Shown piece by piece: positions 8,652-18,761 of a stretch of DNA of 64,000 nucleotides (positions are counted from its first letter, which is position 1; the number at the start of each line of letters is the position of its first letter). The DNA comes from Burkholderiales bacterium (GTDB lineage: Bacteria; Pseudomonadota; Gammaproteobacteria; Burkholderiales; Burkholderiaceae_E). The position numbers and the translations under genes are program-made. The notes beneath the pieces are model-generated. The model worked only from the letters and a program-made list of their open reading frames with translations, did not search any database and had not been told where the DNA came from. Location of the stretch: contig CANKWX010000008.1 in assembly GCA_947487165.1 (NCBI GenBank), positions 1-64,000 on the forward strand, written 5' to 3'.

Positions 8652-10091
8652 ATGCCAATCGCAGCCTTGCTGTTCATTTTTTTTCATGTCGCGGTCTGTC
8701 TCGCGACGACGCTGCGCATCCTGTCGCGGCGCAATCCCCCAGGCGTTGCGATGGCCTGGGTCCTGCTGATCCTGCTGGTGCCGGCGGCTGGCGCTGTGCT
8801 GTACGTGATGGTCGGCGAGCGGCGCCTTGGCCGGCGCTGGATCGAACGCGCCGAGGCCGAGCGTGCCGACCTGGCGCTTCGCTTCGGCGCGCTGTCGGCC
8901 GATTCGACGCGTGATCCGGTCGATGCCGGTCCGGTCGGCGAGCCGGTGGCAAGGCTGACCCGGGCGCTGGCGTCGATCCCGATCATGGGCGGTCACAAGG
9001 TCGAGTTGATCTCCGATACCGGACGCATCCTGCAGGGGCTGATCGACGACATCGATGCCTGTCGCGAACGCTGCTCGCTCGAGTTCTACATCTGGCATCA
9101 GGGCGGGCTGGTCGACGACCTGGTCGAGGCGCTGATCCGCGCGGCCGGGCGTGGCGTGGCGGTCACCGCGCTGATGGATGGTCTGGGCAGTCGCCCGTTC
9201 ATCAGACAAGGTCTTGCCGCGCGAATGCGTGCCGCCGGGATCGTGGTGGTGGTCGTGTTACCCGCCAACGCGCTGCGCATGGTGGTTGCCCGGGTCGATT
9301 TGCGCAACCACCGCAAGATCGCGGTCTTCGATGACCATATCGCCTGGACTGGCAGCTGCAATCTGGCCGATCCGCGCTACTTCAAGAAGGACGCGGGTGT
9401 CGGGCCATGGGTGGATGCGATGGTTCGCATCGAGGGTCCGGTCTGTGCGCTGCTCGGGGCGATCACGAATGCGATGGCCGTCCTGCAGGACGGTCCGCGT
9501 CTGCGCGATGTCCGCACGCCCAAGCTCGGTCACGCCGCCGGCCCGGTGGCGCTGCAGGCCTTGCCCTCGGGGCCGGGCTTTGCGTTTCAGCATGTCGAGT
9601 CGGTGATCCTGACGGCGATCTACAGCGCGCGCCGCGAGCTGATCCTGACCACACCCTATTTTGTGCCGGGCGAGGCGGTTGTCACCGCGCTGCGCTCGGC
9701 TGCGCGTCGTGGCGTCGAGGTGGTGATGGTCGTGCCCTGGCGCTGCGATTCACGCATGGTCCAGTATGCGAGCGCCTCCTATTTCGACGAGCTGCTGTCG
9801 GCCGGGGTGCGGATCCATCGGTTTCGCGGCGGGTTGCTGCATACCAAGAGCATGGTGGTCGATCGCGAACTGGCGGTCTTCGGGACGGTGAATTTCGATC
9901 TGCGCAGTTTTCATCTGAACTTCGAGCTCTCGATGCTGCTCTATGACCGCGTCTTCGCCGAGATGCTGATCAAGCTGCACCACGACTATCTCGCCGAATG
10001 CGAGCCGATGGATCTCACCGTTTGGCGCACCCGGCCGTTTCGCCATCGGGTGATCGAAAACGCCGCCCAGATCGCCTCGCCGCTGCTTTGA
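8652..10091 (+). CDS. cls: Cardiolipin synthase, phospholipase D superfamily
   Basis: Condenses phosphatidylglycerol into cardiolipin at the inner membrane. Two N-terminal membrane helices (residues 3-22 and about 32-52) are followed by two PLD domains. The HKD motifs are HRKIAVFDDHIAWTGSCN with His220 and HTKSMVVDRELAVFGTVN with His397. Length (479) and architecture match E. coli ClsA. The frame opens at an ATG at 8607, but the ATG at 8652 starts directly at the first membrane helix as in known enzymes; neither has a strong ribosome binding site. Divergent from the CDF gene and convergent with the VWA gene. Confidence 0.93.
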   Translation: MPIAALLFIFFHVAVCLATTLRILSRRNPPGVAMAWVLLILLVPAAGAVLYVMVGERRLGRRWIERAEAERADLALRFGALSADSTRDPVDAGPVGEPVARLTRALASIPIMGGHKVELISDTGRILQGLIDDIDACRERCSLEFYIWHQGGLVDDLVEALIRAAGRGVAVTALMDGLGSRPFIRQGLAARMRAAGIVVVVVLPANALRMVVARVDLRNHRKIAVFDDHIAWTGSCNLADPRYFKKDAGVGPWVDAMVRIEGPVCALLGAITNAMAVLQDGPRLRDVRTPKLGHAAGPVALQALPSGPGFAFQHVESVILTAIYSARRELILTTPYFVPGEAVVTALRSAARRGVEVVMVVPWRCDSRMVQYASASYFDELLSAGVRIHRFRGGLLHTKSMVVDRELAVFGTVNFDLRSFHLNFELSMLLYDRVFAEMLIKLHHDYLAECEPMDLTVWRTRPFRHRVIENAAQIASPLL

Positions 10092-10141
10092 CTGTCGCCT
10101 CGGGCGATTACGCTCGGCGACCGAACTGAAACGCGTGCCGA

Positions 10142-12247
10142 TCAGCCGCCGCGGCTGGTGAGCCCTGCATAGATCTCGCCGAGTGCTGCCGGAAGGGCCG
10201 CCACATCGTCGATCACCCGGTAGCGCTCGGGCGAGCACATGCGACGCAGGTAATCGTGGCCGCCCGGGTCGATGGTCACGCAGAAGGTCGCGATCCCGGC
10301 GCGTTCGGCCTCACGCAGCGCCTGCGCAGTGTCCTGGATGCCGTACTCCTCGCTGTTGCGGTCGGGACCGTAGTCGGTGTCCTGCGGATAGCCGTCCGAG
10401 ACCAGGATCAGCAGACGCAGCGGCGACGGCTGGCGGGCCAGCTTGGCCGCGGCATGCCTTATCGCCGGGCCCATTCGGGTCGAGCCACGTGGCTCGATCG
10501 CGGCGAGCGCCGCCCAGACCGCGCGTCTGACCGGTTCGCCGAATTCCTTGGCGATATGGAATTCGACGTTGTCGCGGCCGCTTCCCGAAAATCCGTAGAT
10601 CGCATGAGTGTCGCCCAGCGTGGCCAACCCGTCGGCCATCAGTGCGAGCGAATCCTTGGCGACATCGATGACACGGCGGCGCTTGGTCAGGTTGCCGGCA
10701 TCGGGCGGACTGCCGTAGACCCCGTAAAGCAATGTACCGGCGTCAACTACCGGGGGCGAATCGTCGGCATCGCGTGCGCTTTCGGCAGATGTGGGCGCGT
10801 CGGGCAGAGCGAGTGAGGTCGATGCACTCATGTCGAGCAGGAAGGCTGCTGCGACATCGCGTTCGAGCGGATCGCGCCGGACATGAAGCCGATCATCAGA
10901 GGCGCTGCCGCTGCGACGATCGATTACCGCCGCCACCATGCCTTCGAGATCGAGATCGTCGCCGCTTGCCACACCGCGCACCCGGCGCGGCGCCATCGGG
11001 CGCAGCTGCGCGAAGCGATGGCGGATATCGCGCATCAGATCGGGATAGCGCTTGCGCACGTCCTGCGCAAAATCGAAGTCGGTGCCGCGCAGACGATGCT
11101 CGTGCACCCGACACCAGGCGCGCAGATAGCTGCCTTCGAGGTGATGCCATTCATCGTAGAGGAAGGAGCCGGTCGTGCTGCGCGCACCGGCCCGCCAGCG
11201 TGCGGGCGTGCCGGCGCCGGGCAAGGGCTCCTCCTCGCTGCCCTCGTTGGCGTCGAGTGCATCGGGCGCATCGGCAGGCGTCGTGCCCGAGGCGGCCGGC
11301 GTACCGCCTGCCGCCGACTGGCTGACTGCCTGTGACTTGACGCCCGCCGGTTTCGGGGCGGACGCATCTGGGGTATTCGGGGTGGTTCGGCCGCGACCGG
11401 GGTCCGGCTTGTCGTCATCGTCATCGTCGCCCTGGCCGCCGCGACCGGTGAGGCCGGGGCGATCGCCAGGGATCTGCGGCCCCGGTTCACGATGCATTGC
11501 GCCGGTGACCGTGAAGGTCTTGCGGTCGGGTCGGGGTCGGGTCGCAAAGCCCTCAAGCAGCAGGGCGATGCGGCGGGCGGTGTCGGCGCAATGCTGGGCC
11601 CTCGCGCCGGGCCGTCGCACGGTGTCGGCAAGTGACAGGATCGGTGTCAGGAGCGTGTCGCGGTCGGCCTGCCCGCGCCCAAGGGTCTCGCCCAGCGAGG
11701 CTCGTGCGAGCCCATCGATCAGTGCGGCCAGCGCGCCGCGCGGCACATACGATCCACGCAGCGCCAGCCCGCAGGCCTGCACGCAGGCCAGGTCGGCGCG
11801 TGCGCCCGGGTAGTGACGTTGAATCAGCGCGTCGACCCGCATGCGCTCGAGCAGGCCGAACAGACGCTGCTCGATGCGCCGGGGTTTGTCCGGGGCCGGG
11901 GGTGGTGGTCGCAGCGGATGGCGGGGGCGAGGCGGGGCTGCGGCCGACGAGAAACCCGGCACGTCGCCGCGCAGTGTCTCGCGCATCACCGCGATGCGCA
12001 GGGCGGCGCGATGGTCAGCAGGCGTGCCCAGTCCGCGCATCGCGACCGCGATGCGCAGTGTGGCCGCCTCGGCAGGCATCGGTCGCAGCCAGGCCGAGAC
12101 GGCGCCCGCCGGCGTGGGCGCGAGGCGCACCGGCCGCTGGCCGATCGCCTGCGCAAAGAGCGCCAGTGCGCGGTGGTCCGCATCGAAGCGCGCTCGGCCC
12201 GGATCGACCGCGGTGCTCGAGGTCGCCAGAACCTTCGAGGCGCTCAC
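10142..12247 (-). CDS. VWA-domain protein of the CbbO/NorD type
   Basis: 701 residues from a GTG. The C-terminal third is a von Willebrand A domain: FLLDMSAST supplies the MIDAS DxSxS, STRMGPAIRHA the threonine, and ILVSDGYPQD the Asp. The middle is low complexity, with a DDDDDD run in a Gly/Pro-rich linker. CbbO/NorD proteins act with a MoxR-type ATPase (CbbQ/NorQ) to remodel or load metal into a partner enzyme such as RuBisCO or nitric oxide reductase. The ATPase gene is 55 bp upstream on the same strand. No such client is encoded in this window, so the target is unknown. Confidence 0.82.
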   Translation of the reverse strand: MSASKVLATSSTAVDPGRARFDADHRALALFAQAIGQRPVRLAPTPAGAVSAWLRPMPAEAATLRIAVAMRGLGTPADHRAALRIAVMRETLRGDVPGFSSAAAPPRPRHPLRPPPPAPDKPRRIEQRLFGLLERMRVDALIQRHYPGARADLACVQACGLALRGSYVPRGALAALIDGLARASLGETLGRGQADRDTLLTPILSLADTVRRPGARAQHCADTARRIALLLEGFATRPRPDRKTFTVTGAMHREPGPQIPGDRPGLTGRGGQGDDDDDDKPDPGRGRTTPNTPDASAPKPAGVKSQAVSQSAAGGTPAASGTTPADAPDALDANEGSEEEPLPGAGTPARWRAGARSTTGSFLYDEWHHLEGSYLRAWCRVHEHRLRGTDFDFAQDVRKRYPDLMRDIRHRFAQLRPMAPRRVRGVASGDDLDLEGMVAAVIDRRSGSASDDRLHVRRDPLERDVAAAFLLDMSASTSLALPDAPTSAESARDADDSPPVVDAGTLLYGVYGSPPDAGNLTKRRRVIDVAKDSLALMADGLATLGDTHAIYGFSGSGRDNVEFHIAKEFGEPVRRAVWAALAAIEPRGSTRMGPAIRHAAAKLARQPSPLRLLILVSDGYPQDTDYGPDRNSEEYGIQDTAQALREAERAGIATFCVTIDPGGHDYLRRMCSPERYRVIDDVAALPAALGEIYAGLTSRGG

Positions 12248-12302
12248 CGGGGGCTCACTTTGCGCTCACCGTGCATGTCATCCGACGCGCCCGGGTCTGC
12301 CC

Positions 12303-13190
12303 TCAGGGCAGCAGCACGTCGCACACATCGGTGATCGCCCGCCTGACATCGGCGTCCTCGGTCAGCGCCCGCGCAATCGCGACATCGCAGGCGCGTCGCG
12401 AGTCGATGCCGCCCTGAATCAGCTTGCCGGCATGCACCAGCGCGCGTGTGCCCACACCATCGTCCAGACCGTGTTCATGAAGATGGCGCACCTTCAGGCC
12501 GATGGCAGCGAGCGCCTGTGCGATGGCCGGCTCAGCGCCGCTCTCATGGGCGATGATCGCGGCCTCCTGGGCCGGCGGCGGATAGTCGAAGTCGAGCGCG
12601 ACAAAACGCTGTCGCGTCGAGGGCTTCATGTCCTTGAGCGCACTCTGGTAGCCGGGGTTATAGGACACCACCAGCAGGAAGTCGGGATGAGCATCGAGCA
12701 GTTCGCCGGTCTTGTCGATCGGCAGGACGCGGCGATGGTCGGTCAGTGCGTGGATCACTACCGTCGTGTCCTTGCGGGCTTCGACCACCTCGTCGAGATA
12801 GCAGATCGCGCCGCTGCGAACCGCGCCGGTCAATGGGCCGTCGCGCCAGACAGTGGCGTCGTTCGACAGCAGATAGCGCCCGACCAGGTCGGTGGCGGTG
12901 AGGTCTTCGTGGCAGGCGACCGTGACCAGCGGCACCTCGAGCGAGCGCCGTGGCGTGTCGGCCTGGCGGAACAGGCGCCAGGCCATGTATTCGACGAAGC
13001 GGGTCTTGCCGCAGCCGGTCGGGCCCTTGAGCAGGACTGGCAGGCGAGCGCTGTAGGCGGCTTCGAAGACCTCGACCTCATCGCCCATCGGCAGGTACCA
13101 GGGCTGATCGGACAGGCTGCTGTAGCGCGGCGACGGGGGCGCTGAAGTTGTCACTGACGTTGGCAATGCAGGTGGTGTGGTCGGATTCAT
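12303..13190 (-). CDS. MoxR-family AAA+ ATPase, CbbQ/NorQ type
   Basis: ATP-driven remodelling factor of 295 residues. Walker A GPTGCGKT is at 56-63. Walker B ICYLDE at 129-134 is followed by the sensor region [23 protein letters not shown] and a C-terminal CbbQ_C-like region. Proteins of this type form hexamers with a VWA partner and activate a client complex. Here the partner is the downstream 701-residue VWA gene. RuBisCO, norCB and gas vesicle genes are absent from the window. The start at 13190 is an ATG; the N-terminal 25 residues are Pro/Thr/Ser-rich and unconserved. The 5' end lies only 65 bp from the divergent prfC start. Confidence 0.88.
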   Translation of the reverse strand: MNPTTPPALPTSVTTSAPPSPRYSSLSDQPWYLPMGDEVEVFEAAYSARLPVLLKGPTGCGKTRFVEYMAWRLFRQADTPRRSLEVPLVTVACHEDLTATDLVGRYLLSNDATVWRDGPLTGAVRSGAICYLDEVVEARKDTTVVIHALTDHRRVLPIDKTGELLDAHPDFLLVVSYNPGYQSALKDMKPSTRQRFVALDFDYPPPAQEAAIIAHESGAEPAIAQALAAIGLKVRHLHEHGLDDGVGTRALVHAGKLIQGGIDSRRACDVAIARALTEDADVRRAITDVCDVLLP

Positions 13191-13255
13191 CAGGCAATGA
13201 TATCGGTCGGGCGACTCGGCACCAGCCGATCGACTGCTACACTTCGCGCCTCCCT

Positions 13256-14843
<1,588 letters not shown>

Positions 14844-14869
<26 letters not shown>

Positions 14870-16079
14870 GGTGAGGCCAAGCGCGGTGGCGGCGCCCTCG
14901 GCTGCCACCACTGCGCTTGGCATCCTGACTGCCGGGCTGGTCACGGTTCTGGTCGGATTTTCGAGTTCCTACCCGATCGTCGTGCAGGCGGGGGCCTCGA
15001 TGGGTCTGACCGCCTCGCAACTGGCCACCATGACCGCAGCGCTCTCGCTCGGCATGGGCCTGACCTGTCTGTTGCCCAGCGTCTGGCTGAGAATCCCGGT
15101 GGTGATTGCCTGGTCGACCCCTGGCGCGGCGCTGCTGGTGGTCAGTCTGCAGGGGGTGCCGCTGCCCCAGGCGATCGGCGCCTTCATCGTCTGCGGCCTC
15201 TTGCTCACGATCGCCGGCGCAAGTGGCCTCTTCGAGCGCTTCATCAGCCGTATTCCCCTGTCGCTTGCCAGCGCGCTGCTCGCCGGCGTGCTGCTGCGCT
15301 TTGGCATCGAGGCCTTCAGCTCGCTGCGCACCGCCGCACAGATCGTCGGCCCGCTGCTGGCGGCCTATCTGATTGCCCGCCGATCGGCGCCGCGCCTGTC
15401 GGTGCCGATCACGCTGGCCGTCGGTCTGATGGCTTTCTGGATCTTTCAGGGTGCTGCTCCGGCCGCCGACATTGCCCGGCTTGGCGATACAGATGCCAGC
15501 CTTGCGCCGCTGGCGTGGCCGCCTCAGTTCTCGCTGCCGGTGCTGCTTGGTGTCACGGTTCCGCTCTTTCTCGTCACGATGGCCTCGCAGAACCTCCCGG
15601 GTGTCGCAGTGCTGCGGGCCGCCGGCTATGAGCGCGCACCGGTCTCGCGACTGCTGACCATCGTCGGTCTGGCCACGCTGGTGCTGGCGCCCTTCGGTGT
15701 CTTTGCGCTCAACCTTGCCGCGATCACGGCCGCGCTGTGCATGGGCCCGGATGCGCATCCCGACCCGGCCAGACGCTGGCTGGCAGCCGCGATGGCCGGG
15801 ATTTTCTATCTTGCGGTTGCGGTTTTTGCAGGCCCGATTGCTGCATGGTTCGCCTCGCTGCCGCGTGAACTCGTGGTGGCGATTGCCGGCGTGGCGCTGC
15901 TGCCCACCATCGGGCGCTCAATGCATGCCGCACTGCTCGATGAATCGCAGCGCGATCCGGCCCTGGTCACCTTGCTGACCACCGCCTCGGGTCTGACGCT
16001 TTTCGGTATCGGGTCGGCCTTCTGGGGGGTGGTGTTCGGTGTGGTGACGATGATCGTCTGGCAGCCCCGCAGCACCTGA
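14844..16079 (+). CDS. benE: BenE-family benzoate/H+ symporter-like protein
   Basis: Inner-membrane transporter with about eleven to twelve helices. [19 protein letters not shown]-type opening sequence, [14 protein letters not shown] and the Ala-rich helices fit the BenE family, whose founding member takes up benzoate with protons. Two in-frame ATGs, 14829 and 14844, both lie within the end of prfC; the second is preferred but no strong ribosome binding site separates them. The overlap means translation is probably coupled to prfC. No benzoate degradation genes are adjacent, so the substrate is not certain. Confidence 0.85.
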
Positions 16080-16136
16080 CATGGACCGATATCGCGCTGC
16101 GAGTGGCGCACATCGAACAGACGAGGACATACCGGT

Positions 16137-16601
16137 ATGGATCTGATTTTGCTTCGACACGCCCAGGCCGAAGACGGCACCCCCGATGCCTCGCGCCGGC
16201 TGACCCGCCGTGGCGAACGCGATGCTGTGCTGATCGCCAACTGGATCGTCAGACGCCTGCCCGAGCGCAACGTGACCATCCTGAGCAGCCCGACCCGGCG
16301 CACCCGACAGACCGCCGATGCGTTTGGCCGGCGATATGAACTGGCCGATCGGATCGGTCCGCCGGCCAGCGTCGAGGACGTGATCGATCTGGTCGATTGG
16401 CCCGATCGTCGCGACGGCGTCCTCATCATCGTCGGTCATCAGCCCTGGATCGGCGAAGTGATCGCCACGCTGGTGACCGGTCAGCCAGAACCCTGGCCAG
16501 TGCGAAAAGGGGCCTTCTGGTGGCTCAGCCCGCCGGCCGACGGCAGCCGCCAGGCGCCGGCTCGGGTCAGAGCGGTGCTCGGCCCTGATCTGCTGCGCTG
16601 A
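16137..16601 (+). CDS. sixA: Phosphohistidine phosphatase SixA
   Basis: Small histidine-phosphatase-fold enzyme of 154 residues. LILLRHAQAED near the N-terminus carries the RHG-type motif with the catalytic histidine, LTRRGERDA and ILSSPTRRTRQTAD carry the phosphate-binding arginines, and IIVGHQPWIGEV the second histidine. SixA dephosphorylates histidine phosphotransfer proteins, in E. coli NPr of the nitrogen phosphotransferase system or ArcB. A GAGG lies about 11 bp before the ATG. It follows benE by 57 bp and is convergent with the SDR gene. Confidence 0.9.
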   Translation: MDLILLRHAQAEDGTPDASRRLTRRGERDAVLIANWIVRRLPERNVTILSSPTRRTRQTADAFGRRYELADRIGPPASVEDVIDLVDWPDRRDGVLIIVGHQPWIGEVIATLVTGQPEPWPVRKGAFWWLSPPADGSRQAPARVRAVLGPDLLR

Positions 16602-16622
16602 GGCGTCTTCCGACGCTTTGCA
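16602..16622 (+). terminator. Weak hairpin after sixA
   Basis: Directly after the sixA stop the sequence GCGTC-TTCC-GACGC folds into a 5-bp GC-rich stem with a TTCC loop, followed by only three T. It sits between convergent genes. A short, weak intrinsic terminator is possible. Confidence 0.3.
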
Positions 16623-16638
16623 TCAGGTGCCTGGCGAC

Positions 16639-17463
16639 TCATGCGCCCAAAATTCTTGCGATTCGCACGCCGAGTCCCTGCAGCCACGGCGCGACATAGC
16701 GCAGCTTCGGTCGCCGGGCCTCGGCGGCCATCACGATCTTGGCGACGATGCTGTCGGTGTTGCGCGCTTCCAGAAAATTGAAGGACTTTGTCTCGCTGGC
16801 CTTCAGCCTGTCGATCTGATCGCGGAAATACGATTCCCTGGCCATCCATTCGTATTTGCGATCGGTCATCGCCTGATTGAAGCCGGTGTGGATCGCCCCC
16901 GGCTCGATCAGTGAAATCTGGATGTTGCGACCGAGCTGATCCATCTCGGATCGCAGCGCGGCACCTGCCGCCGAGAGCGCAAATTTGCTCATCGAATAAG
17001 GCATCAGAAACGGTACCGGCAATCGGCCTGCGACCGAGCTCACAAAGAGCACCGTACCGCGCGAGCGCGCGATCATGCCGGCCAGCACCACCTGCGTCAG
17101 TTCAATCGTTGCAAAGACATTCACCTCGAAAACCTTGCGGATGCGGTCGACATCGACTTCGGCAAGCGAGCCCGAGTCACCGACGCCGGCATTGTTGATC
17201 AGCACGTCAATGTCGCGATTCCGCACCGATTCGCGATCGGTGGCCGAAGTGATGTCGAGCCTGATCACTTCGATGCCTGTGCCCCCGGGGTTCGGCTTCG
17301 CGGCGCACTGCGAGCGCAGGGCAGCCGCCTGTGCCTCATCGAAGGTGGCGGCAATCACCCGGTGGCCGCGCGCGGCGAGCGCAAAGACCGCGTCGCGTCC
17401 GATGCCGCTGCCGGCACCGGTAATGAGAATGGTTTTCTGACGATCGCTCATGGCGGGGCTCAT
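16639..17463 (-). CDS. Short-chain dehydrogenase/reductase
   Basis: NAD(P)-dependent oxidoreductase of the classical SDR family. The cofactor motif TGAGSGIG follows the start, NNAG is present, FVSSVAGRLPVPF supplies the catalytic Ser and YSMSK the Tyr and Lys. Starts at 17463 (274 residues) or 17451 (270 residues) are both ATG. The open frame extends to 17556, but that part lies inside the preceding gene. It is the third gene of a compact operon, 10 bp after the propeller gene and downstream of the tandem DsbA-fold gene. Substrate unknown. Confidence 0.88.
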   Translation of the reverse strand: MSPAMSDRQKTILITGAGSGIGRDAVFALAARGHRVIAATFDEAQAAALRSQCAAKPNPGGTGIEVIRLDITSATDRESVRNRDIDVLINNAGVGDSGSLAEVDVDRIRKVFEVNVFATIELTQVVLAGMIARSRGTVLFVSSVAGRLPVPFLMPYSMSKFALSAAGAALRSEMDQLGRNIQISLIEPGAIHTGFNQAMTDRKYEWMARESYFRDQIDRLKASETKSFNFLEARNTDSIVAKIVMAAEARRPKLRYVAPWLQGLGVRIARILGA

Positions 17464-17473
17464 TGCACAAAGC

Positions 17474-18751
17474 TCAGTGCACAAAAACTCGGGCCAGTCG
17501 GCCGAAGGTGGTCCAGTAAAAATCGCGTCCCCAGCCGGGGCTCGGAAACACGACACCTTGTGTCAGGCCGCCAGTGCGCGCCCTGCCGAGCTCCTCTCCG
17601 GTCTCGATGTCGAGGACCGCGACTTCTTCGGCATTGCGACGATAGTCATTGATGACCAGCTCGCCGGTCTGCGGATACTGCAGCATATGACTGGCGCAGG
17701 CGAAGCCCGGCTTGTCCCATTGTGGTGTCAGCGTGCCGTCCGATGGCTCATATCGCCAGGCACGCAAATAGCGGTTGGCCGAGTCGTAGCCGATGACCAG
17801 TTGGCGTTTGAGGTCGTAGAGCGGCGGATTGGTGATGCTGCCGCCGCGCTGTCCGCCGACCGTCACGATCTGATGATCTCGGGCATCGTGCATCGAGACG
17901 CGGATCAGCCTGTTCGGGGTGGGGCTCACGCCCGCGCCGATCATGCTGCGCAGATAGCGGTGGTGGCCGTTGTCCATGAACCAGGCATTGTCGCCATCGA
18001 GCACCACGTCCCAGCCATAGGTTTGAGCGCTGGTGCCGATGTAGTCGAAGCGCCAGTCGCAATCGAGTTCGAGTGTGCCTCGGCCAGCGTCGAAGTGGTA
18101 ACGCATGATCGACCGCACGCCCACCACGTACACCGTGTTGCCGATGGCCGAGAGTCTGGCGATCGAGGCCTCGGGGCAGACGATATCGGCGCAAATCGGC
18201 CGCAGGCTGTCCGGGTCGATGATCGTCAGATGGGCCGGTGTGCTGTCCGAGAGGTTCTTGGTCACCAGCAGACCGTTGTCCAGGATCACGAAGGAGTTGT
18301 AGGCCTGGTTGATCGGCAGTTCGAGCGCGGCCTGCGCCTCGCACGAGCGCGAGAGGCGATGGGCATAGCGGCCATAGACCACAAAGAGCAGGCCGTTGCG
18401 GTGAATGGCCATGCCGCCCGGCCACATCGGGCCGCCTGCGAGGCTTGGCGAGCACTCGAGGGTGGCGAGCGTGTTCGGATCGATGCGCTCGACTCGGGCG
18501 GTCGTGGGCAAGCCGATGCGCGAGCGCAGCATCGAATGCGTCAGCAGATAAACCTCACCCGGTGCGCCGAGCACGGTCATCGTGCCCATCATGATGTGTC
18601 GGCTGACCCAGCCTAGCGTGCCGCCCGAACGCAGATCGAGCCCTGCCGCACCATGGCCGATCTGCAGACGCCCTGGCCCGCCGTCCTCGCCGGGCCAGGG
18701 GCTGTCGAAGTAAGCCTGCGCACGCGCTGGTTCGATGCTTGCGATGTTCAT
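17474..18751 (-). CDS. Unrecognised protein, probable beta-propeller
   Basis: 425 residues from the ATG at 18751, 10 bp after the DsbA-fold gene stop; the frame is open further upstream but that part lies inside the neighbour. I recognise no family motif. What is visible is a succession of strand-rich segments about 40-50 residues long with Gly/Asp turns and aromatic pairs (ILDNGLLVTKNLSD, IGNTVYVVGVRSIMRYHF, VVLDGDNAWFMDNGHH, LVIGYDSANRYLRAWRYEP, VAVLDIETGEELGRA). This is the periodicity of a six- to eight-bladed propeller such as gluconolactonase/SMP-30 or PQQ-like folds. No signal peptide is visible, so it is probably cytoplasmic. Function unknown; the neighbours suggest a redox or lactone-related step. 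Confidence 0.75.
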   Translation of the reverse strand: MNIASIEPARAQAYFDSPWPGEDGGPGRLQIGHGAAGLDLRSGGTLGWVSRHIMMGTMTVLGAPGEVYLLTHSMLRSRIGLPTTARVERIDPNTLATLECSPSLAGGPMWPGGMAIHRNGLLFVVYGRYAHRLSRSCEAQAALELPINQAYNSFVILDNGLLVTKNLSDSTPAHLTIIDPDSLRPICADIVCPEASIARLSAIGNTVYVVGVRSIMRYHFDAGRGTLELDCDWRFDYIGTSAQTYGWDVVLDGDNAWFMDNGHHRYLRSMIGAGVSPTPNRLIRVSMHDARDHQIVTVGGQRGGSITNPPLYDLKRQLVIGYDSANRYLRAWRYEPSDGTLTPQWDKPGFACASHMLQYPQTGELVINDYRRNAEEVAVLDIETGEELGRARTGGLTQGVVFPSPGWGRDFYWTTFGRLARVFVH

Positions 18752-18761
18752 TCCCCGCTGC

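Noticed and set aside
10142-13190. Gas vesicle or RuBisCO operon
   Set aside because: Only the ATPase and VWA genes are present; no gvp, cbbL/cbbS or nor structural gene occurs in the window.
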